The position numbers were made by a program, and so were the translations under genes. Below the pieces are notes generated by a model. That model did not search any database and had not been told where the DNA came from. It saw only the letters and a program-made list of their open reading frames with translations. This document shows positions 22,972 through 32,606 of a DNA stretch of 64,000 nucleotides, piece after piece (the first letter of the stretch is position 1; each line of letters opens with the position of its first letter). Source of the stretch: Saccharomyces uvarum (Eukaryota; Ascomycota; Saccharomycetes; Saccharomycetales; Saccharomycetaceae); NCBI GenBank assembly GCA_947243795.1, contig OX365940.1:682001-746000 (forward strand), given 5' to 3'.

Positions 22972-23395
22972 AACTGTCTTTCCACTCCCCTTTCTACTCT
23001 TTCAGCATTTGTTTATTCTTTTCTTCACATCAAGAACCTTTTTTTCTTTGTTTCACATATATATGCACACATTTATATTTTCTTATTTTTCTTAGAATTT
23101 TTCAAATGAAAAAAAAAAAGAATCCTCGATTTCACATTCAATAAAATATTGATATAGTTCAATAATACTTAATTACAAGGACTGCCATATAGCAAGGGGA
23201 TTATATTAGTTCTTCTAATTGATTCTAAAAATATTCTAAAGGGAACCAACTTTTTTTTCCCAAACCGGCCGTTTATTTTCTTCAAGTGACTGTCGCAATT
23301 TTGCATTTTACTGATCGGATCAAGAGGGAACTAATAGTTTCAGTCCTCGTTCTCTTAGTCTAAAGTTTTTGTTTTTTATCTGTCTAGAAAGAATT
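22972..23395. other. Divergent intergenic region FSH2-UBP8
   Basis: This 424-base A/T-rich shared promoter contains poly-T and poly-A tracts (around 23040, 23108-23120 and 23250) and a perfect match to the 11-bp ARS consensus, ATTTATATTTT at 23071-23081. In such A/T-rich sequence that match alone is weak evidence for an origin. No ORF or RNA gene is visible. Confidence 0.6.
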
Positions 23396-24817
23396 ATGAG
23401 CACTTGTCCACATATACAGCAAGTATTTCAAAATGAAAAATCCAAAGAAGGAGTTCTAAAAACTTGTAATGCAGCCAGATACATCTTAAATCATTCCATA
23501 CCCAAGGAAAAATTCTTAAAAACCATGAAATGTGGCACATGCCATGAAATAAACTCCGGATCAACTTTTATGTGTCTTCAATGTGGGTACTGTGGATGCT
23601 GGAATCATTCCCATTTCCTCTCTCATAGTAAACATATTGGCCACATATTCGGTATAAACTCAAATAACGGTCTTTTGTTTTGCTTCAAATGTGAAGACTA
23701 TCTAGGTAACATTGAGCTGATCAATGATGCTATTCTGACTAAGTACTGGGACGACGTTTCTACTAAAACTGTGGTCCCAATTATGGAGAGAAGAGATGGA
23801 CTTTCTGGCCTGATCAATATGGGATCCACTTGCTTTATGAGTAGTATCCTTCAATGTCTAATTCATAACCCATACTTTATCAAACACTCTATGAGCCAAT
23901 CACACTTTAACAAATGTAAAGTGCGTACTCCTGATAACTGTTTTTCATGTGCCCTCGATAAAATTGTTCACGAACTTTATGGGGTCCTGAATACAGGCCA
24001 GGCACCTTCATCATCATCTGCGACAAATCGGCAAGCTGGCTTTATATACCTTTTAACATGTGCATGGAAAATCAATCAGAACTTAGCAGGCTATTCGCAA
24101 CAAGATGCCCATGAATTTTGGCAATTTATAATCAACCAAATACACCAAAATTACGTTCTTAGTCTACCCAGTACCAAGGAAGCTGACAAAGAAAATACTA
24201 AGCATTGCGATTGCATAGTACATACTGTTTTTGAAGGCTCGCTGGAAAGCTCTATAGTGTGCCCAAGCTGTCAAAACAATTCTAAGACAACCATCGATCC
24301 CTTCATGGATCTTTCTCTAGATATTAAAGATAAAAAAAAACTTTATGAGTGTCTTGACAGTTTCCATAAAAAGGAACTGTTGAAGGATTTCAACTATCAC
24401 TGTGGAGAATGTAATAGTACACAAGATGCAATAAAGCAACTAGGTATACACAAGCTGCCATCCGTTTTAGTTTTGCAATTGAAAAGATTCGAACACTTAC
24501 TTAATGGAAGCAATAGAAAATTGGATGATTTTATCCAATTTCCAACCTATTTAAATATGAAAAGTTACTGTTCTATCAGGGAAAGTGAAAGTGAAAAACA
24601 TACCGGAAACAATAAAGTACCGGATATTATCTACGAATTAATCGGTATAGTTTCTCATAAGGGGACAGTTAATGAAGGGCATTATATTGCATTTTGTAAA
24701 ATTTCTGGTGGACAATGGTTCAAATTCAATGATTCTATGGTTTCCTCAATTTCTCAAGAAGAGGTCTTAAAGGAACAAGCATATTTATTATTCTACACTA
24801 TTCGTCAAGTAAATTGA
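23396..24817 (+). CDS. UBP8: Ubp8, SAGA histone H2B deubiquitinase
   Basis: Ubp8 removes ubiquitin from histone H2B as the catalytic subunit of the SAGA DUB module with Sgf11, Sus1 and Sgf73. The 473-residue product has an N-terminal zinc-finger-UBP domain (about 1-120; CGTCHE, CLQCGYCGCWNHSHF, CFKCEDYLG) and a USP domain with Cys146 in NMGSTCFMSS, His429 in NEGHYIAFC and the Asn/Asp pair at 445-446 in FNDSM. A structural zinc site (CPSCQ...CGEC) lies between. I start at ATG 23396 (MSTCPHIQQV), matching S. cerevisiae; the in-frame sequence above it has no ATG. All catalytic residues are present. Confidence 0.96.
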   Translation: MSTCPHIQQVFQNEKSKEGVLKTCNAARYILNHSIPKEKFLKTMKCGTCHEINSGSTFMCLQCGYCGCWNHSHFLSHSKHIGHIFGINSNNGLLFCFKCEDYLGNIELINDAILTKYWDDVSTKTVVPIMERRDGLSGLINMGSTCFMSSILQCLIHNPYFIKHSMSQSHFNKCKVRTPDNCFSCALDKIVHELYGVLNTGQAPSSSSATNRQAGFIYLLTCAWKINQNLAGYSQQDAHEFWQFIINQIHQNYVLSLPSTKEADKENTKHCDCIVHTVFEGSLESSIVCPSCQNNSKTTIDPFMDLSLDIKDKKKLYECLDSFHKKELLKDFNYHCGECNSTQDAIKQLGIHKLPSVLVLQLKRFEHLLNGSNRKLDDFIQFPTYLNMKSYCSIRESESEKHTGNNKVPDIIYELIGIVSHKGTVNEGHYIAFCKISGGQWFKFNDSMVSSISQEEVLKEQAYLLFYTIRQVN

Positions 24818-25265
24818 TGTTAGCAAATAGCATTCAAAGTAATAATAAAACAAAAAAAAAAAAAAACAAGCGTCATACATCTTTTCATCGTAGTCAGTAC
24901 CATTTTAGTGTCCGTTCTCTTCTCTAATAATATTATCATTTCTTTTTGGTCGAATACCTCACACGGTCTTCAAAAATTATGGCTACCTTAACTTGTTTCC
25001 CAAAATTCTTCGATATATAAGGATTAAAAAATCATTGTGACGTTTATTTAAGGATTTTTTTGTCCCCATCTAATTATATTAGAAAAACCTCAATTAAACA
25101 AGAAATGCTAAATGAATTTTACATAGTATTACTTAAAAAACGTCTCTTTGTCATAAATTCATTAATGAATGCAAATCTTTTAAACTAACGCAATTATGTT
25201 CGTAAAAAGTAAGTTCTTGAATATACGTAGGAAGGAAAGCAAGCTACTATAAGAGCTTACCATGC
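24818..25265. other. Convergent intergenic region UBP8-MRE11
   Basis: This 448-base A/T-rich gap has only two 3' ends. An A-rich run lies at about 24849-24866. I found no ORF, tRNA-like box or LTR end in it. Confidence 0.6.
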
Positions 25266-27356
25266 CTATTTTCTCTTCTTAGCAAGGAGGCTCCCAAGGA
25301 TATCTGTTTTTGGCGTCCTTGTCGCTTTTGCTCTTCCCTTACCTCTGGTGGAAGAGGCTTTCGTACCTGCAGGTGAACGGCTTTTTGTTTTTGTTTTCCT
25401 ACCACTAGTCAAGCCGTAACTTGCATCCTCTTCGTCAGTACTCACCATGATTATATCATCTTCATCAACATCAACATTATCAACTTGAGCATCATTATCA
25501 TCTTCGGGTTCATTTTCTTCATCGGATATGATAACCGAGCCTGAAGGAGCAGCAATTTTTTTCTTCCTTGCGGTTCGTGTAGATCTAGTTTTCTTTGTTG
25601 GCTTAACACTTTCAATTTCTCTTGTACGGCCTATTTCTGTTTCCTTACCAACATGAGATTGAGAGGTACCTGAAGGCTTGTCCCGGAGTAGTTCATTACC
25701 AAGCTGAAAAGAATTCAGTCGGTTATTATCAAGTGAAAGACTGCCTGCCTCGTCATTTTCCATGGGAGTGGCTGGCCTAACAGAATTAGCACGTTTGACT
25801 TGCTTTATGAGCGCTTTCATCTCCTCTGTATCTTCAGTTTGTAAAAATTCATGATTCGTAGATAATATACCCACTTCGTTTGATATTTCATGACTAATAA
25901 ATTCCTTTAATGCTGTTTTTTCATCTTTATCTACAAATTTCTTTACTGCTTCATTTAAACCAACTTCCGGCAATAGAGATAGCTGCATTTTGTTTAAGAG
26001 ATCGTTAACCAAAGTTTGAACTTCCAGTTCACCACCGCTTTCGTTCAAGAGCTTCTCTACATCTTTATTACTAATATTCGTTCCATTTAGACCGGGGTTC
26101 TTCGATTTAGTAGCAGGTGATCTTCTTTTATAAAACTGAACGACGTTATTACCGTTAGCCACACGCCCCACAAAGCGATTACTAAATCTGCGCGGGTTCT
26201 CAACTTGATAATCTATTGGAGATTGTTTATTGGAAGGTGCACTATAATCAACACGCAATCTGATCAGTGGCTTGGGTAATTCTGAGATTATATCACCATC
26301 AGCGTCGTCTCCAAGTTTACTCTTGGTCTCCTCATTGGCTTCTTCGATCATTTCTTCCACTTGTTCGATAAGGTATTTGGAAGTAGCATCTTTATCATGA
26401 GGTCTCAAATGAGGAACGTCTTGTAACGAAATGTATCTCATTTTGAATGTACGTATAGTCTCTAAAGGAATGGGAGTCATTTTTGGTACCTCCCCGTGTT
26501 TTATTTCGAGAATGAACACATATTTTGGTTGCGCTTCAGCTTCACAGAGAGATGTGGCTACAGATGAACCAGGTTGTAAGACATCAAAACTCTTCACCGG
26601 ATTATGTACAAGATTCGGGATACATTCATGCTCATGACCCCATATTACCATATCCAGAAAATCAGGTAGGAATTGTTCAGGTAGAAATGCAGTATTAGTG
26701 TGACCAGTATGATTCTGATGGACACACATCAAATTAAACCATTCACCTTCACGCATAGTCGGTACTTCGAAACTGACGCCACCATCTTTAAAAGTTCTAA
26801 ATAACCTTTCGTCACGAACAGCTGCCAGTCCATACAATGCTAGTTTGGTAGACCCCTTCTGGAATAACAATGGCACAATTTTTATTTTATCAGATTCGAT
26901 GACTTTCCCAAAATGATTGATTAGGCCAGTAGCATGAAGTATATCCATAGGACATAACAGTGAGTCTCCCGAAGCATCATCATGATTACCTGATATTCCA
27001 AAGACGGGAATAGAGATATTAAAGTTCGGGTCTTCATAATTAACGTTGGTGAATTCGTCATAATGGAAAACTTGGGAGGGATCGCTTAGTAATTCTAGTT
27101 CGCAAGGTTTGTCGCCCATGCAAGATAATCTCAAAGTCTTCAGTACTTGATACAACGATTTCTTGGAAGGCTTATTCACATGGAAAAGGTCTCCTGACTG
27201 TAAGACCATGTCTACGTTGTTATTCTTGGCTAGCATCATAATTTCATGGAAAGTTTTCCAGGAATCATCACCTGTAATGGGATCGTTCTCGTTGTAACCC
27301 ACATGATTGTCGGTGGTGACTAGGATCCTTATCGTATCTGGATCAGGATACTCCAT
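25266..27356 (-). CDS. MRE11: Mre11, DNA double-strand-break repair nuclease
   Basis: Mre11 is the manganese-dependent nuclease of the MRX complex (Mre11-Rad50-Xrs2), acting in break end-processing, telomere maintenance and meiosis. The 696-residue product has the five phosphoesterase motifs near the N-terminus: TDNHVGY (Asp16, His18), SGDLFH (Asp56), SGNHDD (Asn124, His125, Asp126), HQNHTGH (about 213) and GHEHEC (about 241-245). A capping and DNA-binding region follows (about 290-420, [12 protein letters not shown]), then a disordered C-terminus with acidic (DEDD) and basic, Ser/Thr-rich patches ending AKKRK. Length is within four residues of the S. cerevisiae protein as I recall it. The ATG at 27354-27356 fits. 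No missing metal ligand. Confidence 0.97.
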   Translation of the reverse strand: MEYPDPDTIRILVTTDNHVGYNENDPITGDDSWKTFHEIMMLAKNNNVDMVLQSGDLFHVNKPSKKSLYQVLKTLRLSCMGDKPCELELLSDPSQVFHYDEFTNVNYEDPNFNISIPVFGISGNHDDASGDSLLCPMDILHATGLINHFGKVIESDKIKIVPLLFQKGSTKLALYGLAAVRDERLFRTFKDGGVSFEVPTMREGEWFNLMCVHQNHTGHTNTAFLPEQFLPDFLDMVIWGHEHECIPNLVHNPVKSFDVLQPGSSVATSLCEAEAQPKYVFILEIKHGEVPKMTPIPLETIRTFKMRYISLQDVPHLRPHDKDATSKYLIEQVEEMIEEANEETKSKLGDDADGDIISELPKPLIRLRVDYSAPSNKQSPIDYQVENPRRFSNRFVGRVANGNNVVQFYKRRSPATKSKNPGLNGTNISNKDVEKLLNESGGELEVQTLVNDLLNKMQLSLLPEVGLNEAVKKFVDKDEKTALKEFISHEISNEVGILSTNHEFLQTEDTEEMKALIKQVKRANSVRPATPMENDEAGSLSLDNNRLNSFQLGNELLRDKPSGTSQSHVGKETEIGRTREIESVKPTKKTRSTRTARKKKIAAPSGSVIISDEENEPEDDNDAQVDNVDVDEDDIIMVSTDEEDASYGLTSGRKTKTKSRSPAGTKASSTRGKGRAKATRTPKTDILGSLLAKKRK

Positions 27357-27639
27357 AATCGGACTCGGCTAGGTTTGATGAGGGCAGCTTGAGTGGATTT
27401 TCTCATGCTTTTATAATTGCTAACACATGCCTTTTAAGAGGTTCGATGGATAATTTATTGCTATAGTTATAATGTTTGGGTTCTAGTTAAATGACCACAT
27501 TTCCAAAATGTAGAGTTTAATCGAGTATATATCTATATATACGTGTACGTGTGTGGGCATATTATTTACAGGGTTGCTTGTCGAGTCGTGACATGTTGTC
27601 TTGGAATATTAAAGACACACTTACTTCTAAAGACCCAGT

Positions 27640-28073
27640 TCAGTGCATTTCCAGCATATGTTTCAGGTCCAGCTGCTTAGAGTGGCGGTCAAAATGGTTG
27701 GCCAACTCTTGGAAATTCATGCTTGACGGGTCGATTTCCAATTCTTTCTTATCCTTGTATGTAACTTTCACAATGGGCTTGACCTTATTGTAATCTGAGA
27801 TTATTTCCGACTGGATCTGCGTGCCCATGTTTCGTTGTGCTGGCGGTATGGCAGCAAGCACTAGTCTGGCAACCTTGGCTGATAAGAACAATGGAAACAT
27901 GTTGTCTACTGTTAGTCTCATGCTGCATATGATGGCCTGCCTTAGTCCACCCAAACCTAGGCTAAAGGAGCTGGAGGGAGACTAAGAACGGAACGGGGGA
28001 GAAAAGGATACATACCTTCTTTGCCAAAGGGATTGAACTTGACAACCACCTTGCTGAAGTACTTGGTAATCAT
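27640..28073 (-). CDS. MRPL44: Mrpl44, mitochondrial large-subunit ribosomal protein (two exons)
   Basis: A protein of the mitochondrial ribosome large subunit (mL53 family). The gene is split. Exon 1 (28016-28073) encodes MITKYFSKVVVKFNPFGKE plus one base. The intron (27879-28015) starts GTATGT and ends TTATCAG. Exon 2 (27640-27878) resumes as AKVARLVLAAIPPAQRN and ends HMLEMH. The spliced product is 98 residues, equal to what I recall in S. cerevisiae. Without splicing, exon 2 appears as a longer 104-codon frame whose upstream part is intron. No classic cleavable presequence beyond a basic amphipathic start is obvious. Protein assembly is read directly; splice sites are inferred from consensus and reading frame. 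Confidence 0.93.
27879..28015 (-). other. MRPL44 intron
   Basis: This 137-base spliceosomal intron has 5' splice site GTATGT (28010-28015), 3' splice site CAG (27879-27881) and a branch sequence GACTAAC (27911-27917), one base from the yeast consensus TACTAAC. The branch-to-3'-site distance of about 30 bases is normal. It interrupts codon 20 after its first base. Confidence 0.88.
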
Positions 28074-28272
28074 CGTGGTGGCGTGCTTCTGAATCCTTCA
28101 CGTTTGGTGAGCGCTTTCTATTCGAAGATCCATATATTTTTGTTATAATCCTCCCAAGCGTATTTCGTAGAATCGCGCAAAACGAAAAAGAGAATGATGA
28201 TACAGCTTAAGGGCCATATATACATATACAAAAAGTATCTAGAGGCTACTTAGTCTGAATCATATGGAAGAC

Positions 28273-29076
28273 TCAACCACGGAAGATGTGGGAGGGCGAC
28301 GCTTGGTTGGTGGGGAAGATCAGGGTGTCGGCAATCACGGTGTTCTGCTTTCTGGAAGTGGAATATACGATTAGGTCAGCCACGTCATCGGCCATCAGCG
28401 GCGTAGTGTCCTTGTAGACGTTCTTAGCTTGTTCCTCATTACCTCTGTATCTGACCAGTGAGAACTCGGTCTCGACCAGCCCCGGCGCGATCAAGATGAC
28501 TCTGATCTTCGTGTTGATCAGTTCCTTTCTCAAACTGTCAGTGAACGCACCGACGGCAAACTTGGAGGCACAGTAGATGGAGCCTGTGGGGTATGCGTCT
28601 CTGCCGGCCACCGAGCCCAGGTTTACGATGTCCCCTGAGTTCTTGGCTTGGAAAATGGGCAGCACTGCTTGTGTGATGTTGATCAATGCAGTGACGTTGG
28701 TGTCGAACACATCCTGGATGTCCTGTGTGGCAATTTCCCCGACACGTTCGGAGCCCAGAGCCTTGCCGGCATTGTTAATTAGGATGTCAATATCCTTGAA
28801 TGCCTTTGGCAAGTTTTCAATGAAGGGCTTGATTTTCTCGGACTGTGTGATGTCCAGTTGGCCCACGTGGACCTTTGCATTGGGGAACTCCTCGTCGATG
28901 GTCTTTTTCAGTTCCTCTAGCTTCTCCAATCTCCTCGCAGCCAAGACCAGTTTCATATTTCCATTGGATGCTTCCAAATACTCCAACGCGGTGGCCTTAC
29001 CAATACCAGCAGAAGCACCCGTGATGAGCACCGTCTTGCCAGCTAATCTTTCTGCAGCTTTTCTACCTTGAGACAT
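28273..29076 (-). CDS. TMA29: Tma29 (YMR226C), NADP-dependent short-chain 3-hydroxy acid dehydrogenase
   Basis: The S. cerevisiae enzyme oxidises L-serine, L-allo-threonine and related 3-hydroxy acids with NADP and also reduces a range of ketones; the protein was found associated with ribosomes, hence the name. The 267-residue product is a classical SDR: cofactor motif TGASAGIG (19-26), NNAG (101-104), and catalytic Ser155, Tyr168 and Lys172 (YCASK). An arginine pair after the second strand (AARRLEKL) fits NADP preference. I start at ATG 29074-29076 ([10 protein letters not shown]), which matches the known N-terminus; two codons of open frame precede it. It is highly conserved in the second half. 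Confidence 0.95.
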   Translation of the reverse strand: MSQGRKAAERLAGKTVLITGASAGIGKATALEYLEASNGNMKLVLAARRLEKLEELKKTIDEEFPNAKVHVGQLDITQSEKIKPFIENLPKAFKDIDILINNAGKALGSERVGEIATQDIQDVFDTNVTALINITQAVLPIFQAKNSGDIVNLGSVAGRDAYPTGSIYCASKFAVGAFTDSLRKELINTKIRVILIAPGLVETEFSLVRYRGNEEQAKNVYKDTTPLMADDVADLIVYSTSRKQNTVIADTLIFPTNQASPSHIFRG

Positions 29077-29281
29077 GGTCAATTGTGTATCTCGATGGTC
29101 TATTGCCTCTCGTCGTTACTGCTATTGAACTGCACTTTGGGTTCTTTTCTCTGCTTTAATCCTTTCCCCTTGGCCTTTATATCGCTCCGATAAGAAAATT
29201 TTGCACCGCCTTACTAAATAATGCATGCTATATAGAGCGAGGTTGAGTCGTCGTGTTTATAAGCGTATATAGATGACGGGC

Positions 29282-31060
29282 TCACTCATCGCCCTCCGCA
29301 CCGAACAGCATCATCATGTCGAGGTCGTTTTGGTCAAGCTCGTGTGTTTCTTCTGCTGGAGCCTCACCGGCATCACCGGTGATCTTGCCCTCTTGCGCGT
29401 GTTCCCCTTCGTCGTTCTCATGGTCTTCGTCGTTCTCTTCTTCTTCGTCTTCTTCTTCTTCTGCCTCGTCTTCTTCTTCTTCCTCCTCGTCCTCGTCCTC
29501 GTCTTCTTCTTCGTTGTGTGGGACTTCTGTGCCAGGAGGTTGTTGATGCTGCTTCTGGGAAGATTCTTCGGTTAGTTGCAGTTGCTTGCGTTTCAATTCT
29601 GCCTCCTTCTCAAGCTTCTTGATACTGTCGATGAACCTGCTTTTCAAGAGAGGGTTCGTAGCCTTGCCCAGCTTGTGTCTTGTGTGGGCCAGTGTGGTCT
29701 CTAGCTCGTTCAGTTCGTCAACAAGAAGTTCCGTGTGCTGTCTGTTTTCATCTTTTTCTTCTTCAGATTCGCTTTCTCCACCTGCCACTTCATTGTCGCC
29801 TTCATCTTCCTCCTCTTCATCCTCTTCTTCTTCATCGTCTTCGCCTTCCGTGTCTTGATCAACCTCATCACCGACTTCCTCCTGTTGTTGTCTCTTGTTT
29901 CCGTCAGCGGCATTTTCTTCTTCTTCTTCTTCACTTTCAAAAGCAGCACCCAAGTCAAGGTCCTCATCCTCTTCCTCTTCTCCTTCCTCTTGCTGTCCAG
30001 CCGCTGCTGGTGTGATTGTAGGTTTTTCTTCTTTCTTCTTAAGTCCGGCTAAAGGCTCTCCAGGCTCCTCTTTGAAATTCTCCCAACTGGAAACGCGTTC
30101 TTGCTTTGTTTGTAGTTCGCTCTCATCGACCAGATCATAGCTAACCTCTTCAGCCTGCTTGTCTTGTTTCAAGAGCATATCAATCACTTTCTCTACATAG
30201 TCTATTTCATTTGGGTCCATTTTCCGCCTGAACCGCCTATTTCGCACATTGTATAGAGGTGGTGATATCCCATGTTTGTAATCATAGTTCTTCAAAGCGA
30301 TTTTTTTCAAATGCTTAGCTTCTGCATCGCTCAGCGGTGCACCATTGTATCCTTTCACAAAAGCTTCTTTGTTTTCCCAGATTTCGTCCTCAATTTCTTC
30401 AAAGTGCTTAACCACTAAGTCTTCCGTATCCGGTGCTTCCAAAGTATACACCTCTTCTTCGTTTTGTATAGATCTTACGCATAATAACATTTGTGACACA
30501 TCAAATGTCTTCAAAAGATTCTTTCTATCGACACTCTTATTCACTTCTATCACTGTAGGTAAGTCCACTACGATGGCGCCATACATTACATCGTTGATCG
30601 TCACAATCGCGTGTCTTTCATTCTTCCATTTGATACTTATCCCAGAATAATCACCGGATTCCAACGAATTCTTCACAAACTCTAACTGTATATCCGGCAG
30701 TATTCTTAATACTATACCGGTCTCTATCAGGGGATCATCTTCAATGTCAGATGCCTCTGAGTCGTATGCCTCGCCAGGAATTCTTATGGGTTTGAGACGC
30801 AGTTTTGGAGTTTTATGGATCTTTTTAACTGCATCTTCATTCTTCTTCAAATTCAGTTTAAGCTTCAACGAATTTTTCTTCTCTTTACTTTCGATGTTAT
30901 CTCTCTTTTTCTTTAGGTTTATCTTCAATTTTGGCTTTGGTGTGACGTCTTCATCATTGACCTTAGCCTTTATGCGGATTCTCTTTAATTTGGGCTCGCC
31001 TTCTAATGCCACTTCTTCTTGCTTTGGCTCTCTGGGCTTCTTGATCCTTATAACAGCCAT
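29282..31060 (-). CDS. TAF7: Taf7, TFIID subunit
   Basis: Taf7 (TAFII67, human TAF7 family) is a TFIID subunit that binds Taf1 and helps control promoter engagement by RNA polymerase II. The 592-residue product starts [13 protein letters not shown] at the ATG 31058-31060. A Lys-rich N-terminus precedes the conserved TAFII55 N-terminal domain (about 100-280; [35 protein letters not shown]). The C-terminal half is long and acidic with Glu/Asp runs (about 365-445 and 520-580) around a coiled coil ([20 protein letters not shown]). The acidic runs come from GAA/GAG/GAT repeats that open misleading Ser/Phe-rich frames on the plus strand. It diverges from MTF1 across 241 bases. Confidence 0.95.
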   Translation of the reverse strand: MAVIRIKKPREPKQEEVALEGEPKLKRIRIKAKVNDEDVTPKPKLKINLKKKRDNIESKEKKNSLKLKLNLKKNEDAVKKIHKTPKLRLKPIRIPGEAYDSEASDIEDDPLIETGIVLRILPDIQLEFVKNSLESGDYSGISIKWKNERHAIVTINDVMYGAIVVDLPTVIEVNKSVDRKNLLKTFDVSQMLLCVRSIQNEEEVYTLEAPDTEDLVVKHFEEIEDEIWENKEAFVKGYNGAPLSDAEAKHLKKIALKNYDYKHGISPPLYNVRNRRFRRKMDPNEIDYVEKVIDMLLKQDKQAEEVSYDLVDESELQTKQERVSSWENFKEEPGEPLAGLKKKEEKPTITPAAAGQQEEGEEEEDEDLDLGAAFESEEEEEENAADGNKRQQQEEVGDEVDQDTEGEDDEEEEDEEEEDEGDNEVAGGESESEEEKDENRQHTELLVDELNELETTLAHTRHKLGKATNPLLKSRFIDSIKKLEKEAELKRKQLQLTEESSQKQHQQPPGTEVPHNEEEDEDEDEEEEEEDEAEEEEDEEEENDEDHENDEGEHAQEGKITGDAGEAPAEETHELDQNDLDMMMLFGAEGDE

Positions 31061-31301
31061 AACCACGTCACGCTTGATTGCACCAGTATTGTTATTCTTT
31101 ACTTGCCAGGTCCTGTCTACTTACTTTCTTCATTTGTAACAAATTTTGTTTTGAAATTTCACTTACTATTCTCATCGTCCGAATATCAGCGCCTTTACTA
31201 TATAACTAAAAGTAGAGGTAATACTTTATAGAAATTGCTAGTCGAAGCTGCCCTCTGCGTCATCTATAGCTGGTTCTTTCGCCTTACAAAAGTCGGCACA
31301 G

Positions 31302-32327
31302 ATGTCTATTCCAATCCCCGGTATCAAAGATATCTCCAAACTCAAATTTTTCTATGGTTTCAAGTACCTCTGGAACCCAAAGGTGCATGACAAAATCTTC
31401 GATAAACTGGATTTAACGAAGACGTATACAAATCCCAAGGAGTTGAAAGTGCTCGATCTGTATCCTGGTGTCGGTGTACAATCTGCCATGTTCTACAATA
31501 GATACTCTCCCCAGCAATATTCTATGATAGAAAGACGCTCGAGTCTCTACAAATTTCTGCAAGCAAATTTTGAAGATTCTCCCTTACAAATACTCAAAAG
31601 AGATCCATACGACTGGTCAACCTACTCGAATCTAATTGATAAAGAGCGAGTATTTGTTCCTGAGGTTCAGCCATCAGATCATATTAATGATAGTTTTCTA
31701 ACCGTGGCTAACGTAACAGGGGAAGGCTCAGAAGGTCTTATTATGCAGTGGCTGTCATGTATAGGAAACAAGAACTGGTTGTATAGATTTGGTAAGATGA
31801 AAATGTTACTGTGGATGCCAAGTACCACAGCCAGAAAGCTTTTGGCGAGACCAAGTATGCGTTCCAGATCGAAATGTTCAGTAGTAAGAGAAGCGTTTAC
31901 AGATACTAAACTGATTGCCATATCTGATGGAGACGAGTTGAAGGGGTTTGATAGTAAATGTTTAGAAGAGTGGGATCCCATTGTATTTAGTGCCGCGGAT
32001 ATATGGCCTACAAAGGGGAAGCCGATTGCATTGGTAGAGATGAATCCAACTAATTTTGACTTTGATGTGGAGAATTGGGATTATGTCACGAGGCACTTAA
32101 TGATTCTCAAAAGAACGCCGTTAAATATTGTCATGGACTCGCTGGGACATGGAGGGCAACTATATTTCAATAGTAGAATTACTGATAAGGAACTGCTGAA
32201 AAAGTGTCCCATTGATTTAACAAATGATGAATTTATATACATAACGAAACTATTCACAGAGTGGCCTTTCAAACCTGATATTTTGATGGACTTCGTTGAT
32301 ATGAATCAAACAGAGCATTCGGGTTAA
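31302..32327 (+). CDS. MTF1: Mtf1, mitochondrial RNA polymerase specificity factor
   Basis: Mtf1 pairs with the phage-like mitochondrial RNA polymerase Rpo41 for promoter melting and start-site selection in the mitochondrial matrix. The 341-residue product equals the length recalled for S. cerevisiae. It has the fold of rRNA adenine dimethyltransferases: a motif I-like VLDLYPGVGVQS (about 50-61), then YSMIERRSS. The methyltransferase motifs are degenerate, as is usual for yeast Mtf1, which lacks that activity. The basic, aromatic N-terminus (KLKFFYGFKYLWNP) is conserved. Start ATG at 31302. Confidence 0.96.
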   Translation: MSIPIPGIKDISKLKFFYGFKYLWNPKVHDKIFDKLDLTKTYTNPKELKVLDLYPGVGVQSAMFYNRYSPQQYSMIERRSSLYKFLQANFEDSPLQILKRDPYDWSTYSNLIDKERVFVPEVQPSDHINDSFLTVANVTGEGSEGLIMQWLSCIGNKNWLYRFGKMKMLLWMPSTTARKLLARPSMRSRSKCSVVREAFTDTKLIAISDGDELKGFDSKCLEEWDPIVFSAADIWPTKGKPIALVEMNPTNFDFDVENWDYVTRHLMILKRTPLNIVMDSLGHGGQLYFNSRITDKELLKKCPIDLTNDEFIYITKLFTEWPFKPDILMDFVDMNQTEHSG

Positions 32328-32606
32328 TAAAGGATTTGAATAGCCCTAATATTCCCATTCAGCAATTAAGTTGCTTTAGAGCATGTAAATAAACAGATAG
32401 AACTAAATTTTAGTATATATAGCCGTATTGAAACCGAAGAGAAATGACAAGCTCAAGGCTAGAAGCATTGCTGACGATTATTGAAAAGAAAAACTAATCA
32501 ATGGGAACGGTTTTTAAAAAACTTTACACTCTATGTATTTTACAAAATATACTCTACAGACTTAAATAATTCTTTTTATCTAAGGGCTAAAAAAAGGCAA
32601 CTAAAA

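Noticed and set aside
23071-23081. Perfect ARS consensus between FSH2 and UBP8
   Set aside because: The 11-base degenerate consensus occurs often by chance in A/T-rich promoters, and there is no supporting context. It is noted in the intergenic entry only.
29273-30140. Several Ser/Phe/Leu-rich plus-strand frames opposite TAF7
   Set aside because: They are antisense shadows of the GAA/GAG/GAT-coded acidic tracts of TAF7. They have low-complexity composition and no domain.
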